62,320 nt of DNA, taken from NCBI GenBank assembly GCA_902786965.1, contig CADAEJ010000003.1:1-62320 (forward strand), in the 5' to 3' direction. Below are positions 1 through 7,943 of this stretch, piece after piece. Numbering within the stretch: position 1 is the stretch's first letter; the number at the start of each line of letters is the position of its first letter. This DNA is from an uncultured Ruminococcus sp. GTDB lineage: Bacteria; Bacillota; Clostridia; Oscillospirales; Ruminococcaceae. Below the pieces are notes generated by a model. That model was given only the letters and a program-made list of their open reading frames with translations, did no database searches and was not told the DNA's origin. Position numbers and translations under genes: made by a program.

Positions 1-9
1 ATTATATTC

Positions 10-85
10 AGGGGTATAGCTCAGCTGGTAGAGCAGCGGTCTCCAAAACCGCGTGCCGAGGGTTCGAAACCTTCTGCCCCTGCCA
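10..85 (+). tRNA. tRNA-Trp (anticodon CCA)
   Basis: A 76-base cloverleaf with an encoded CCA end. The acceptor arm pairs AGGGGTA (10-16) with TGCCCCT (75-81), followed by discriminator G82 and CCA 83-85. The anticodon loop reads CTCCAAA, giving CCA, which reads UGG. The T loop TTCGAAA is near consensus. A rho-independent terminator follows within five bases, so this is the end of a tRNA transcript. Confidence 0.97.
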
Positions 86-89
86 ATCC

Positions 90-120
90 GTCCGCAGTTG
101 CTTTCTGCGGACTTTTTGTT
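90..120 (+). terminator. terminator after tRNA-Trp
   Basis: GTCCGCAG (90-97) pairs with CTGCGGAC (105-112) around a 7-base loop and is followed by a T-rich run. The 125 bases between here and the next hairpin hold no supported gene. Confidence 0.85.
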
Positions 121-246
121 TTGATTTCACTCTTGCTTCTTGTGCGGTAATGGTGTAAGAAGCACGGCTTTCAGTATCAATTCTTTCCGCTTTAACAGGC
201 GCTTCTTGCGAGAAAGAAACTGCCTGATAATAAGTACTGATATCAA

Positions 247-287
247 AAAGGGTGATAGCTTGCGAACTTTTCAAGCTGTCACCCTTT
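247..287 (-). terminator. terminator of the LysR gene
   Basis: A 16-bp stem (247-262 with 272-287, one G-T pair) ends in a T run when read on the minus strand, just past the LysR stop codon. It would also slow plus-strand transcription coming from the tRNA side. Confidence 0.8.
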
Positions 288-291
288 GGCT

Positions 292-1191
292 TTATTTGTA
301 GTTTTTCATATCCTCAAGAAACATTTCAAGGAACTTGTCAGCCGCTTTTGAGAAAACCGAGTAGCGCTTCCAGGCAAAACGGCAGACTGCCTCAGTCAGC
401 GGTTTGAGAGGGATAAAACACATTTCGCTGTTACCACTTACATTTATAAGCTTATCCAGCGTTATCGCGCTGCCCATACCCTCTTTTACCAGCACGGATG
501 CGTTATATACCAGGTTGTATTCCGATACGACATTTATATTGATCTTCTTTTTTTGGGTCTGTTCCTCAATAAGCTTTGATATCAGCGTTGTATGATTTGG
601 CTGACGCGGGATTATCAGAGGATGCTCGGCAAGCTCGCTGAAATCGATCTCGCTTTTTTGGGCAAGCGGCGAATCTCTGCGTGTGAGTACGCCCCAGGTA
701 TCGTGAAGCGGTATCTCAACTGATTCGTACTTTGTATCGTCAAGCTCCTGAAAGATAACACCAAAATCTATAAGCCCCTTATCAAGCCTTTCAAGCACGT
801 CCGAGCCGTCACCGCTGAAAATACTCAGCTTTACATCGGGATATTTATTCTGAATCTTTTTCCCCGTGTCAGCAATAAGCTTGAAAGCGTAGGTCTCGCC
901 TGCGCCTATGTAGACCGTTCCGTTGATATGGTCGCTGTTGTGCTTTAATTCCTCCTCGGTCTTTTCAACAAGCTCGATTATCTCCTCGGCACGTTTGCGA
1001 AGCATCATGCCGTCCTCTGTAAGCGTAACGCCCTTGTTGCCCCTGACAAAAAGCTGCCTGCCAAGCTCCTGTTCAAGCTCGTGCAGCTGCCTTGAAAGCG
1101 TAGGCTGCGATAGATAAAGCATATTTGCAACCTGCGAGAAGCTCTGCTCTCTTGCTACTGCCAGAAAATATTTCAGCACACGAATATCCAT
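292..1191 (-). CDS. LysR-family transcriptional regulator
   Basis: A 299-residue protein, the usual LysR length. Residues 1-60 form the winged helix-turn-helix, with the typical stretch SFSQVANMLYLSQPTLSRQL followed by LEQELG..LF.R....LTEDG. Residues from about 90 to the end are the LysR substrate-binding fold that senses a small effector. A ribosome binding site (AAAAGGGGGAA) lies just before the ATG. The gene is divergent from a small gene and a lipoprotein gene, the usual arrangement when a LysR protein controls its neighbour. The effector cannot be read from sequence. Family certain, target uncertain. Confidence 0.95.
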   Translation of the reverse strand: MDIRVLKYFLAVAREQSFSQVANMLYLSQPTLSRQLHELEQELGRQLFVRGNKGVTLTEDGMMLRKRAEEIIELVEKTEEELKHNSDHINGTVYIGAGETYAFKLIADTGKKIQNKYPDVKLSIFSGDGSDVLERLDKGLIDFGVIFQELDDTKYESVEIPLHDTWGVLTRRDSPLAQKSEIDFSELAEHPLIIPRQPNHTTLISKLIEEQTQKKKININVVSEYNLVYNASVLVKEGMGSAITLDKLINVSGNSEMCFIPLKPLTEAVCRFAWKRYSVFSKAADKFLEMFLEDMKNYK

Positions 1192-1211
1192 ATCAATTCC
1201 CCCTTTTGATT

Positions 1212-1240
1212 ATGATAGCATATTTAGTTATACCTGTCAA
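1212..1240 (-). promoter_or_regulatory. promoter of the LysR gene
   Basis: On the minus strand TTGACA (1235-1240) and TATCAT (1212-1217) are separated by exactly 17 bases. The spacer contains an ATA-rich dyad that could hold a LysR box, but no clean T-N11-A palindrome stands out. Confidence 0.75.
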
Positions 1241-1267
1241 GCATAGAAAAGTATTTGATATAAGTAT

Positions 1268-1299
1268 TTGTAATCGAGCCTCAAATGTGGTATTATAAT
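1268..1299 (+). promoter_or_regulatory. likely promoter of the small gene and lipoprotein pair
   Basis: A perfect -10 TATAAT (1294-1299) lies 26 bases before the start codon. The -35 is weak (TTGTAA at 1268, 20-base spacer), which suits a promoter needing an activator such as the divergent LysR protein. Confidence 0.5.
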
Positions 1300-1324
1300 C
1301 TCAACAACAAAAGGGAGTGAAAAC

Positions 1325-1528
1325 ATGGACGAAAAAACAAGACAAAACCTTATTGACGCAGGCTGTGACGAAATGTTTATAAATAAATACGATCGCTGCT
1401 GTGACAAAGCGTCCTGTGAAAAGCTTTTGTCCGAGCATCGTAAAGAGCTTCTTGATGATATACACAAAAAGGAGAAAAACATCGACTGCCTGGATTATCT
1501 TGTTTACATGATGAAAAAGCAGAAATAA
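1325..1528 (+). CDS. small conserved-type hypothetical protein
   Basis: A 67-residue, charged, soluble protein preceded by a good ribosome binding site (GGGAG, 7 bases before ATG). It contains five cysteines, including a CC pair and a CxxxxC spacing, and a helical Lys/Glu-rich second half. No family is assigned with certainty. It sits 15 bases before the lipoprotein gene and shares its promoter, so the two are probably co-expressed and controlled by the divergent LysR regulator. Confidence 0.75.
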   Translation: MDEKTRQNLIDAGCDEMFINKYDRCCDKASCEKLLSEHRKELLDDIHKKEKNIDCLDYLVYMMKKQK

Positions 1529-1543
1529 ACAAAAGGAGGAGCT

Positions 1544-2086
1544 ATGAAAAGACTGTTAGTTGTACTTTGCCTGTCACTAATGCTTGCCTCGTGCGGTGAA
1601 GAAAGCACATCGGGCAGCACCGATACATCGAAAGCTGCCGCATCGTCTGCTGTGCAGACAACGTCAGAAAAGGAGAGTCAAACAACTATGAATTCTCACA
1701 GCGAAAGCACGATTTCCTCGCAGCAGAGCGAAAAAGAGTTCACTATGCGTATCGCAGATACAAAAGTCAACGTCGAGTGGGAGGACAATGACTCCGTTGC
1801 AGCTCTCAAACTTCTTGCAGCGGAAAAGCCGCTGACGATAGATATGTCTATGTACGGTGGGTTCGAGCAGGTCGGCGGGATCGGCAAAACGCTTCCCTCG
1901 GACGATAAGAAGATCAAGACCGAAGCAGGAGATATCGTTCTTTATTCAAGCGATCAGATAGTCGTTTTCTACGGAAGCAACACATGGGAATATACCCGTC
2001 TTGGAAAGGTGAAAGACCTTTCAAAAGGCGATCTGAATGACTTGCTTTCAAACGGAGATGTTACGATAACCATATCATTTGAATGA
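1544..2086 (+). CDS. lipoprotein with a cyclophilin-like domain
   Basis: A 180-residue exported protein. Residues 1-16 are a signal peptide ending in a lipobox (L-A-S-C17), so it is tethered to the outer face of the membrane. A Ser/Thr-rich spacer covers about 18-70. Residues about 72-180 resemble the small cyclophilin-like beta barrel common in Clostridia (IADTKVNVEW..NDSV.AL..L..; then GGFEQVG.IG..LP; then DIVLYSSDQIVVFYG.N.W.Y..LG). The function of this domain is not established, and isomerase activity should not be assumed. Ribosome binding site AAAGGAGG. A terminator follows. Confidence 0.88.
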   Translation: MKRLLVVLCLSLMLASCGEESTSGSTDTSKAAASSAVQTTSEKESQTTMNSHSESTISSQQSEKEFTMRIADTKVNVEWEDNDSVAALKLLAAEKPLTIDMSMYGGFEQVGGIGKTLPSDDKKIKTEAGDIVLYSSDQIVVFYGSNTWEYTRLGKVKDLSKGDLNDLLSNGDVTITISFE

Positions 2087-2092
2087 TAAATC

Positions 2093-2126
2093 GCAGGAGT
2101 ATAAACCACTCCTGCTTATTTTTTTC
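2093..2126 (+). terminator. terminator after the lipoprotein gene
   Basis: GCAGGAGT (2093-2100) pairs with ACTCCTGC (2107-2114) and is followed by a run of T. Confidence 0.9.
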
Positions 2127-2136
2127 AAAAAGGGTA

Positions 2137-2185
2137 TTGACAAATGTATATATGGTGTGTATAATGTATATATCAAGTATACACA
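2137..2185 (+). promoter_or_regulatory. promoter and probable GntR/YtrA operator
   Basis: TTGACA (2137-2142), a 17-base spacer and TATAAT (2160-2165) form a consensus promoter. An inverted repeat TGTGTATA (2156-2163) / TATACACA (2178-2185) with a 14-base gap overlaps the -10 region. A direct repeat AATGTATATAT occurs at 2143 and 2163. The first gene of the operon encodes a YtrA-type GntR repressor, so autorepression is likely. Confidence 0.8.
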
Positions 2186-2199
2186 ATGTTGGTGATCAC

Positions 2200-2574
2200 A
2201 TGAACATTATTATTTCAAATTCGTCAGGGGTGCCTATCTATGAACAGATAGTTTCCCAGATCAAAGAGCAGATCATGAACGGCGAATTGAAGGCAGGGGA
2301 CGCTCTGCCCTCAATGCGTGCGCTTGCTCAATCTATCCGCATAAGTGTCATTACAACAAAGCGTGCCTATGAAGAGCTTGAAAGGGACGGCTTTATCGAG
2401 TCGTTCACAGGCAAGGGCAGCTTTGTTAAAGGGCAGAATACCGAGCTTTTGCGTGAGGAGTATCTGCGGCAGGCGGAGGAGCTTTTGCAGCAAGCCTGCG
2501 ACAGAGCGCGCAAGGCAGGTGCAAGTGCAGACGAGCTTCATGATATGCTTGACATCATCTATGGAGGCGAGTAA
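2200..2574 (+). CDS. GntR-family (YtrA subfamily) transcriptional regulator
   Basis: A 124-residue protein. The winged helix-turn-helix of the GntR family covers about 8-75 (PIYEQIVSQIKEQIMNGEL..G..LPS.R.LA..I..S..T...AYEELE..GFIE...GKG.FV). Only a short helical tail follows, as in the YtrA subfamily that controls ABC transporters. The ATG at 2200 is preferred over upstream in-frame starts because it follows the promoter and GGTGAT. It lies one base upstream of an ABC ATPase gene, so it almost certainly regulates this operon. Confidence 0.93.
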   Translation: MNIIISNSSGVPIYEQIVSQIKEQIMNGELKAGDALPSMRALAQSIRISVITTKRAYEELERDGFIESFTGKGSFVKGQNTELLREEYLRQAEELLQQACDRARKAGASADELHDMLDIIYGGE

Positions 2575-2575
2575 T

Positions 2576-3454
2576 ATGTCTGATTATGAAAACGCTATTG
2601 AGATAAAAAACCTGACCAAGCGGTATGACGGTTTTACTCTTGATAACATTTCTTTCAACGTTCCCAAGGGGAGCATTATGGGTTTTATCGGGCAAAACGG
2701 TGCAGGCAAGTCTACAACGATAAACACCATTCTCAATATCATAAAGGCTGACAGCGGCGAGATAAGAGTTTTTGGGAAGGATACCCGTACCGCCGATGTG
2801 CAGATAAAGCAGGATATTTCTGCCGTTTTTGACGAGCTGCCATTCCACGAGCAGCTCAATGCAAAGGCTCTTGACAGGATTCTGCGTCACATATTCAGCC
2901 ATTGGAGCAGCGAGGCCTTTTTCGGGTACCTCGAGCGTTTTCAGCTGCCTGTGAAAAAGAAATTCGGGCAGTTCTCAAAGGGTATGAAAATGAAGCTGCA
3001 AATAGCTGCGGCACTCTCGCACAACGCAAAGCTTCTTATTATGGACGAGGCAACAACAGGGCTTGACCCCGTGGTCAGAAACGAGATACTCGATATTTTT
3101 CTTGAATTTTTGCAGGACGAGGATCATTCGATACTTATGTCCTCGCATATAACGTCAGACCTTGAAAAGATAGCCGACAGCGTTACCTTTATCGACAAGG
3201 GCAGGCTGCTTCTCACAGGCTATAAGGACGAGATACTCGAAAGCCACGGCGTTATAAAATGCAGCAAAGCCGATTATGAAAACATCGGGAAAGGGGACAT
3301 CATTTCTGCGCGCATAAGTGATTTCGGTGTCGAGGCATTGGTAAGCGACAGACAGAGTATTTCGCGCAAATATTCAGGTCTTGTTATCGACCATACGACA
3401 CTTGAAGAGATAATGCTTTTCTACGTCAACCGCGAGAAAAAGGAGTGGTGCTGA
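2576..3454 (+). CDS. ABC transporter ATP-binding protein
   Basis: A 292-residue ATPase of the multidrug/bacitracin (BcrA/YtrB-like) type. Walker A is GQNGAGKST (39-47), the signature segment is FSKGMKMKLQ, Walker B is LLIMDEATTGLDP, and the switch histidine is in SSHITSD. The C-terminal 70 residues are the extra domain typical of drug-export ATPases. The start follows GGAGGCGAGTAAT and directly abuts the GntR gene. It works with the next two membrane proteins to export or extrude an unknown compound. Confidence 0.95.
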   Translation: MSDYENAIEIKNLTKRYDGFTLDNISFNVPKGSIMGFIGQNGAGKSTTINTILNIIKADSGEIRVFGKDTRTADVQIKQDISAVFDELPFHEQLNAKALDRILRHIFSHWSSEAFFGYLERFQLPVKKKFGQFSKGMKMKLQIAAALSHNAKLLIMDEATTGLDPVVRNEILDIFLEFLQDEDHSILMSSHITSDLEKIADSVTFIDKGRLLLTGYKDEILESHGVIKCSKADYENIGKGDIISARISDFGVEALVSDRQSISRKYSGLVIDHTTLEEIMLFYVNREKKEWC

Positions 3455-3455
3455 T

Positions 3456-4355
3456 ATGAAAGGTATCATTTTCAAAGAGTTTTACATCTCGCGCAAGAGA
3501 ATATATATCAGCATAGCAACATATTTATTTCTGACCCTTTTGTGTATTCTGGTAAAGCTGTCTGCAACATTTGGCAACATCAGATTGCTTGATAAAGAGG
3601 CTGTCGATTCAACAGTTACCATAACTTTTTATTTCTTTGTTTTCGGACTGCTTCTATCTATTCCGGGTATGCTTGTCAACAACGTTTCTTCTGACCTGAA
3701 AAGCCACTGGAGCATCTATCAGCGTACTCTGCCATTTAGCGAAAAGCAGATAGTCAGCGCTGCGTACATCTCAAATGTTGTCGTGCTGCTTGTTATGAAT
3801 GTTTTTCACACACTTATGACCGCTGTAATGTGCGCCCTTTTCAACAAGACATTTCAGCTTTATTATATCGGGGTGTTCCTGGTCGCATCGCTGTTATTCT
3901 TTGTGTTCAATGCTATAATCATGTTTGCATTTTACAGATTCAGAGATCCAAAGAAAGCACAGCTGTTTTACGGTGCTGTGTTTACGCTTGTTTATCTTGC
4001 TTTTGCATTTGCTTTTGTAGGCAGAATTTATGAATATGATGCTATGGGCAGGAAAGAGGGTGCAAGGCTTGCGGCGCAGCAAGGTCTGCCTGCTGATGCT
4101 TTTCCGCCTGAATCCTTCCAGATACAGTATATCAAAGAGGATATTCATTCGCTGGCAAAGTTCATGCAAAAGTTTTGGTGGGCGATCGCTTTGCTGTTCA
4201 TCGCGATCATAATACTTTTGTTCTTTGCAAGCGTAAAAGCACTTGCAAGACCTGCTGATGCGGTCAAGCCTTCAAAGGAAAAAGAAAAAACAAAGCAGAG
4301 CTTTTTCGGCTCGCCCCGCAGGCAAAAAGCCGCCTCGGAAGGAGATGATGACTGA
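3456..4355 (+). CDS. ABC-2 type transporter permease (first subunit)
   Basis: A 299-residue integral membrane protein with about six hydrophobic segments (near residues 17-37, 50-72, 98-125, 133-156, 166-190, 240-262) and a basic cytoplasmic tail. This fits the ABC-2 membrane fold that pairs with the preceding ATPase. It starts two bases after the ATPase stop codon and overlaps the next gene by one base (TGATG), so the proteins are translationally coupled. The substrate is unknown. Confidence 0.88.
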   Translation: MKGIIFKEFYISRKRIYISIATYLFLTLLCILVKLSATFGNIRLLDKEAVDSTVTITFYFFVFGLLLSIPGMLVNNVSSDLKSHWSIYQRTLPFSEKQIVSAAYISNVVVLLVMNVFHTLMTAVMCALFNKTFQLYYIGVFLVASLLFFVFNAIIMFAFYRFRDPKKAQLFYGAVFTLVYLAFAFAFVGRIYEYDAMGRKEGARLAAQQGLPADAFPPESFQIQYIKEDIHSLAKFMQKFWWAIALLFIAIIILLFFASVKALARPADAVKPSKEKEKTKQSFFGSPRRQKAASEGDDD

Positions 4356-5098
4356 TGCTGGGTTATTTGTACAAGGATATCAGGATAAACAAACAGATGC
4401 TTGGCATTATGTTTGGTCTTATTGTTTTTTTCAGTATCATTCCGATAATGGCGGCATTCGGCGGTGAAGAGTCGGGTGCTGTGACTGAGGGAGTTGTATT
4501 TTACGGTATCTATTTTCTGATAAACGGAACAACTTTCCTTATTGTCGGAATGATGGCATCGGGCTTTGCACAGACCGATGAACGCAAAAAGTGGGGATAC
4601 TACAACGCCGCAGTGCCAAACGGCATAAAACAGCAGGTCGGCAGCTGCTATATTATCGTTGTTTGCGCTATCATTATTGCGCTTGCTGTGACCTGCGGTA
4701 TCAACTATCTTGTAAGGACTGTTTTTAGCATCAACATACCCAGTGCGGGCGGAATGATGACAGTGTTTGCGCTTATCTGCCTGCTGATGCGTGCGATAGA
4801 GCTGCCGTTTTTCTATGCTTTCGGTTCAAAGATAGGTTCGCTTGTAAAAGGCTTGCTGGTTGTGAGCATAATAATGACAGCACTTGTGTATTTTATGTTT
4901 GCCGATATTTCATGGCTTGGCAGCAGGGATAAGATCATGGAGAACTTCCTGAATTGGCTCACAAAGCTCGACATCAAGCATCTTGTCACAGGCGGTTTTA
5001 TAGGCAAGCTGCTTATTGCCGCTGTCCCGCTGTATGCTGTTTCATATTTCATCAGCACAAAGGTCTATCTCAAGGGCGTAGAGAGGCTCGAGAAATAA
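4355..5098 (+). CDS. ABC-2 type transporter permease (second subunit)
   Basis: A 247-residue membrane protein with about six hydrophobic segments, starting MLGYLYKDIRINKQ, a usual beginning for the ABC-2 permease family of GntR(YtrA) operons. It overlaps the upstream permease stop codon by one base. The two different permeases probably form the membrane heterodimer of the exporter. It ends the operon, with a terminator 25 bases later. Confidence 0.88.
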   Translation: MLGYLYKDIRINKQMLGIMFGLIVFFSIIPIMAAFGGEESGAVTEGVVFYGIYFLINGTTFLIVGMMASGFAQTDERKKWGYYNAAVPNGIKQQVGSCYIIVVCAIIIALAVTCGINYLVRTVFSINIPSAGGMMTVFALICLLMRAIELPFFYAFGSKIGSLVKGLLVVSIIMTALVYFMFADISWLGSRDKIMENFLNWLTKLDIKHLVTGGFIGKLLIAAVPLYAVSYFISTKVYLKGVERLEK

Positions 5099-5122
5099 GC
5101 ATTTACTATCCCTTTCATATTG

Positions 5123-5162
5123 AAAAAACCGCTTCGGACTTGATTTGCCCGAAACGGTTTTT
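5123..5162. terminator. bidirectional terminator between converging genes
   Basis: An A-run, CCG and TTCGG on the left pair with CCGAA, CGG and a T-run on the right, giving a U tract on either strand. It serves the ABC operon (plus) and the diguanylate cyclase gene (minus). Confidence 0.85.
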
Positions 5163-5171
5163 GCTTTATTG

Positions 5172-7097
5172 TCAGTCGTTATGCTTCTTTTTCTTTTGCT
5201 TGACAAAGTACATCGCCTTGTCCGCAGCAGACAGAGTTTCGTCAAACGAATCCTTTGCGCCGATAGCACAGCCCATGCTTGCCGAGATTATATAAGGCTT
5301 GCCCGAGTTGTCCGAGAACTCATTCATTATCTTTGCGAATTTGTCCGTTCGCTTGTTCATATCCGACTCATCATAGTCGCCTACGCCGATGATAAAGAAT
5401 TCGTCACCGCCTGCGCGCACACATCTCTCGTTTGTCATCGTTACTGCCTGAACAGCCTTTGCGACCGTCTTGATGCTGAAATCACCCTCGCCGTGACCGT
5501 AGGTATCGTTGATGTACTTCAGCCTGTCCATATCAATAACGATAGCGAACAAGCTGTCAGCCTTGCGCGATTGAGCGAGCATCTTGTCAAGCTCCTCGTA
5601 CATTCCGCGTCTGTTGTAAAGCCCTGTCATTTCGTCCTTTACCGACATCAGCATATACTTGTTCTTGGCTCTCACCATTTCCAGCGAGCTGTTGACAAAT
5701 CGCAGCCAGTTGCGGTAAACAAGGTTTATCATGTGAGTGTTGGAAAGCTCTCTTTGCAGTACCGTGTAGCCCAGCGTCTTTTCGTTGAAATGCACCGCCG
5801 AGAAATAGAAAACATAAGGCTTATCGCAGTCCTCGTGCATACGCGGTATCATAAGCTCGGTGTCAAACACAAAGCTGTCATCTTTCGTGTGGAAGCTCTT
5901 TTCGCCGTTGTTTGAGCTTGCAAGCACCATACGCATCTTTTCGGGGTAGCCTGTAAGCAGCTCGGAATCAATATCAAGCCAGTCATCAAGCAGACACAGA
6001 TAGAAATTCGTGAACGGCTCGATAAGATTAGTGTTCTCGTAGATGTTATCTATACAGCTCTGCGGTGTACCCGAGCTTGTCAGCTTTTCAAACACATAGC
6101 TTTCCATAAGCTGACCAATATCAACATTCTCGGTAAAATCGGCTGAACTGTAATTGCGTATCGTAAGGTAAAGCGCATCCTTGAAAACAGAAGAGTTCCT
6201 GTCGAAATCGGGATTGCACCCGCAGCTCATGCCCATGTGGATATTATTCTCTGCTGAATTAGTAAACGGGTCGATCTCAGCACCCGGCTCGATCTGCTGC
6301 CTTATGTAGTCAACAGCCTCTGCGGCAGACAGCTTTTCATTTGACTCGTAAGATGTCAGCGTGATCCTGCTGAGTGCTGCCTCTGATGTGCCCTCGTACC
6401 CGATAACTATAAGATCGTCAGGCACCTTAACACCATTTGTAGTCAGCTTTTCTATCAGTCCAAGAGCCATATGGTCACTTGCGCAGATAACAGCCTCGGG
6501 CATTGAAACAGTGCCGTCAAGCAGATCCTCTGCAAGCTCTATGCCGCTTGTGTACCAGAAATCTCCGTAAACGATATGCTCGTTCGAGACCTTGATGTCA
6601 TGCTTTGAAAGCTCGTCAAGGAAGATCGTCAGCCTTGATTCAGCCTCGGTATGACCTTTAGGACCTGTCAGTATACAAATATCCTTTTTACCGTGTACAT
6701 CAACGATGTGCCTGCACATCTCGCGCAGGATAGGCTCGTTGTAGTTCTTGACGCAGTAAAAATCCCTGTACGGAACGATAAGTGCAACAACAGGTACCTT
6801 GCATTCCTTTTCTATCCTGTCGCTGATCTTTCTTATCGTGTTTCCCGTATAGTCCTCAGTCAGCGCGAGGGTATCAAGTATAACAGCATCGAAATTGTTG
6901 TAGTTTATAAGGTTATAGATATTCTGTTCACCTATGTTGAAAGTCTTTGCGAAATTCTGCAAATGTGTCAGCGAGCAAACAACACTGACATTATAGCCGT
7001 ATTTTTCGCACTGGGTAAAAATGCCGTCAAGCACACGCCTGCCGTGTGACTTTTCAGGGCGCGCAGTTATAAAACAAATGTTTTTACGCTTGCTCAC
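5172..7097 (-). CDS. diguanylate cyclase with LacI-type sensor domain
   Basis: A 641-residue soluble protein. Residues about 5-290 look like a LacI/periplasmic-binding type 1 fold (AVICASDHMALGLIEKL..G..VPDDLIVIGYEG is typical) but without a LacI DNA-binding head or signal peptide. Residues 487-641 are a GGDEF domain with KDEMTGLYNRRG, the metal site IDMDRLKYIND, and an intact GGDEF at 563-567. The inhibitory RxxD site is not seen five residues upstream. It should make cyclic di-GMP in response to a cytoplasmic ligand. The GTG start at 7097 is chosen because AAAGGAAG precedes it and the promoter's start point leaves no room for the upstream ATG at 7145. Confidence 0.9.
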   Translation of the reverse strand: MSKRKNICFITARPEKSHGRRVLDGIFTQCEKYGYNVSVVCSLTHLQNFAKTFNIGEQNIYNLINYNNFDAVILDTLALTEDYTGNTIRKISDRIEKECKVPVVALIVPYRDFYCVKNYNEPILREMCRHIVDVHGKKDICILTGPKGHTEAESRLTIFLDELSKHDIKVSNEHIVYGDFWYTSGIELAEDLLDGTVSMPEAVICASDHMALGLIEKLTTNGVKVPDDLIVIGYEGTSEAALSRITLTSYESNEKLSAAEAVDYIRQQIEPGAEIDPFTNSAENNIHMGMSCGCNPDFDRNSSVFKDALYLTIRNYSSADFTENVDIGQLMESYVFEKLTSSGTPQSCIDNIYENTNLIEPFTNFYLCLLDDWLDIDSELLTGYPEKMRMVLASSNNGEKSFHTKDDSFVFDTELMIPRMHEDCDKPYVFYFSAVHFNEKTLGYTVLQRELSNTHMINLVYRNWLRFVNSSLEMVRAKNKYMLMSVKDEMTGLYNRRGMYEELDKMLAQSRKADSLFAIVIDMDRLKYINDTYGHGEGDFSIKTVAKAVQAVTMTNERCVRAGGDEFFIIGVGDYDESDMNKRTDKFAKIMNEFSDNSGKPYIISASMGCAIGAKDSFDETLSAADKAMYFVKQKKKKHND

Positions 7098-7149
7098 TTT
7101 ATGACTTCCTTTCCGTGTCGATTTCGCTAAATCTTCATAAATCATCTAT

Positions 7150-7179
7150 ATTATATCATATTTTATTTGTATATGTCAA
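7150..7179 (-). promoter_or_regulatory. promoter of the diguanylate cyclase gene
   Basis: On the minus strand TTGACA (7174-7179), an 18-base spacer and TATAAT (7150-7155). Confidence 0.75.
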
Positions 7180-7286
7180 TCAATCAGGCCAATATAGTTT
7201 TATCTAACAGCATAAAATAAGAAAAAATTCGTTTAACTTGTGCAAGCATTTAACAAAAGACGCTGTGTATCTGCTGCCTGTTGATA

Positions 7287-7315
7287 TTGACAATTCACGG
7301 GTAAAGCTTTATAAT
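7287..7315 (+). promoter_or_regulatory. promoter of the 7.36 kb gene
   Basis: TTGACA (7287-7292), 17 bases, TATAAT (7310-7315): a perfect consensus promoter 44 bases before the start codon. Confidence 0.88.
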
Positions 7316-7358
7316 ATATATCATACAGCATCTGCGCATAAAACAAGGGGTGAAAGCA

Positions 7359-7910
7359 TTGAAAAAGAAAGCGCGCATACAGCCTGTTCCGATCATATTC
7401 TTGCTTGTAGTTTGTGCAGCTGCGGGTGTTTTGATCGCCAAGGGCATATCCTTTGGCTTGCAGAAATATGATGATTACTGGCGCGATAACAATATTGCCT
7501 ATGGTACCGATCTGCGCTTTTTCGGTGTAAAGTCCATAGACCAGGATAAAAAGCCTGATGATGCAGACCTTGAGGACAGAGTGCTCAAACTGCTTTATGC
7601 GCATATAAACGGCGAAGATGCGCAAAGCTGCGGCGCTGATATACAGATAAGCGACGAGTATTTTGAGATGCTCGATCCCAATTACAATATCACAAAGAGC
7701 ATCGACAAATGGTGCAGTCTGCGCTCATTTCTTGTAGTGCAAAAGGGCGATAAAGCGATCGCTGCATTTGATTATTCCATCGTACCCGAAACCACACAGC
7801 ACGCAAAGGATTATTGCACAGGCACCTTTAAAAACAGACCCTGCAGCAGAATGTATCTTGAACGCAGCGGCAGCGGCTGGACAGTTACCGATGTTCTTAT
7901 CGTCGGTTAG
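7359..7910 (+). CDS. membrane-anchored hypothetical protein
   Basis: A 183-residue protein of no recognised family. A basic start (MKKKARIQP) is followed by one hydrophobic segment (about 10-28), then an extracytoplasmic domain of about 150 residues with five or six cysteines that could form disulfides. The TTG start at 7359 is favoured because AAGGGGTGA lies at the right distance. The in-frame GTG at 7350 overlaps that site. A consensus promoter precedes it and a PH-domain membrane protein follows 33 bases later, so the two may be co-transcribed. Confidence 0.8.
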   Translation: MKKKARIQPVPIIFLLVVCAAAGVLIAKGISFGLQKYDDYWRDNNIAYGTDLRFFGVKSIDQDKKPDDADLEDRVLKLLYAHINGEDAQSCGADIQISDEYFEMLDPNYNITKSIDKWCSLRSFLVVQKGDKAIAAFDYSIVPETTQHAKDYCTGTFKNRPCSRMYLERSGSGWTVTDVLIVG

Positions 7911-7943
7911 ATATTACATATAACTTACAGGGAGGAGCAAATT

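Noticed and set aside
8-274. Minus-strand 88-codon open frame
   Set aside because: It covers the whole tRNA-Trp and its terminator, and no ribosome binding site or family resemblance is seen.
5145-5915. 256-codon plus-strand open frame
   Set aside because: It is antisense to the GGDEF part of the diguanylate cyclase and has no motif or ribosome binding site.
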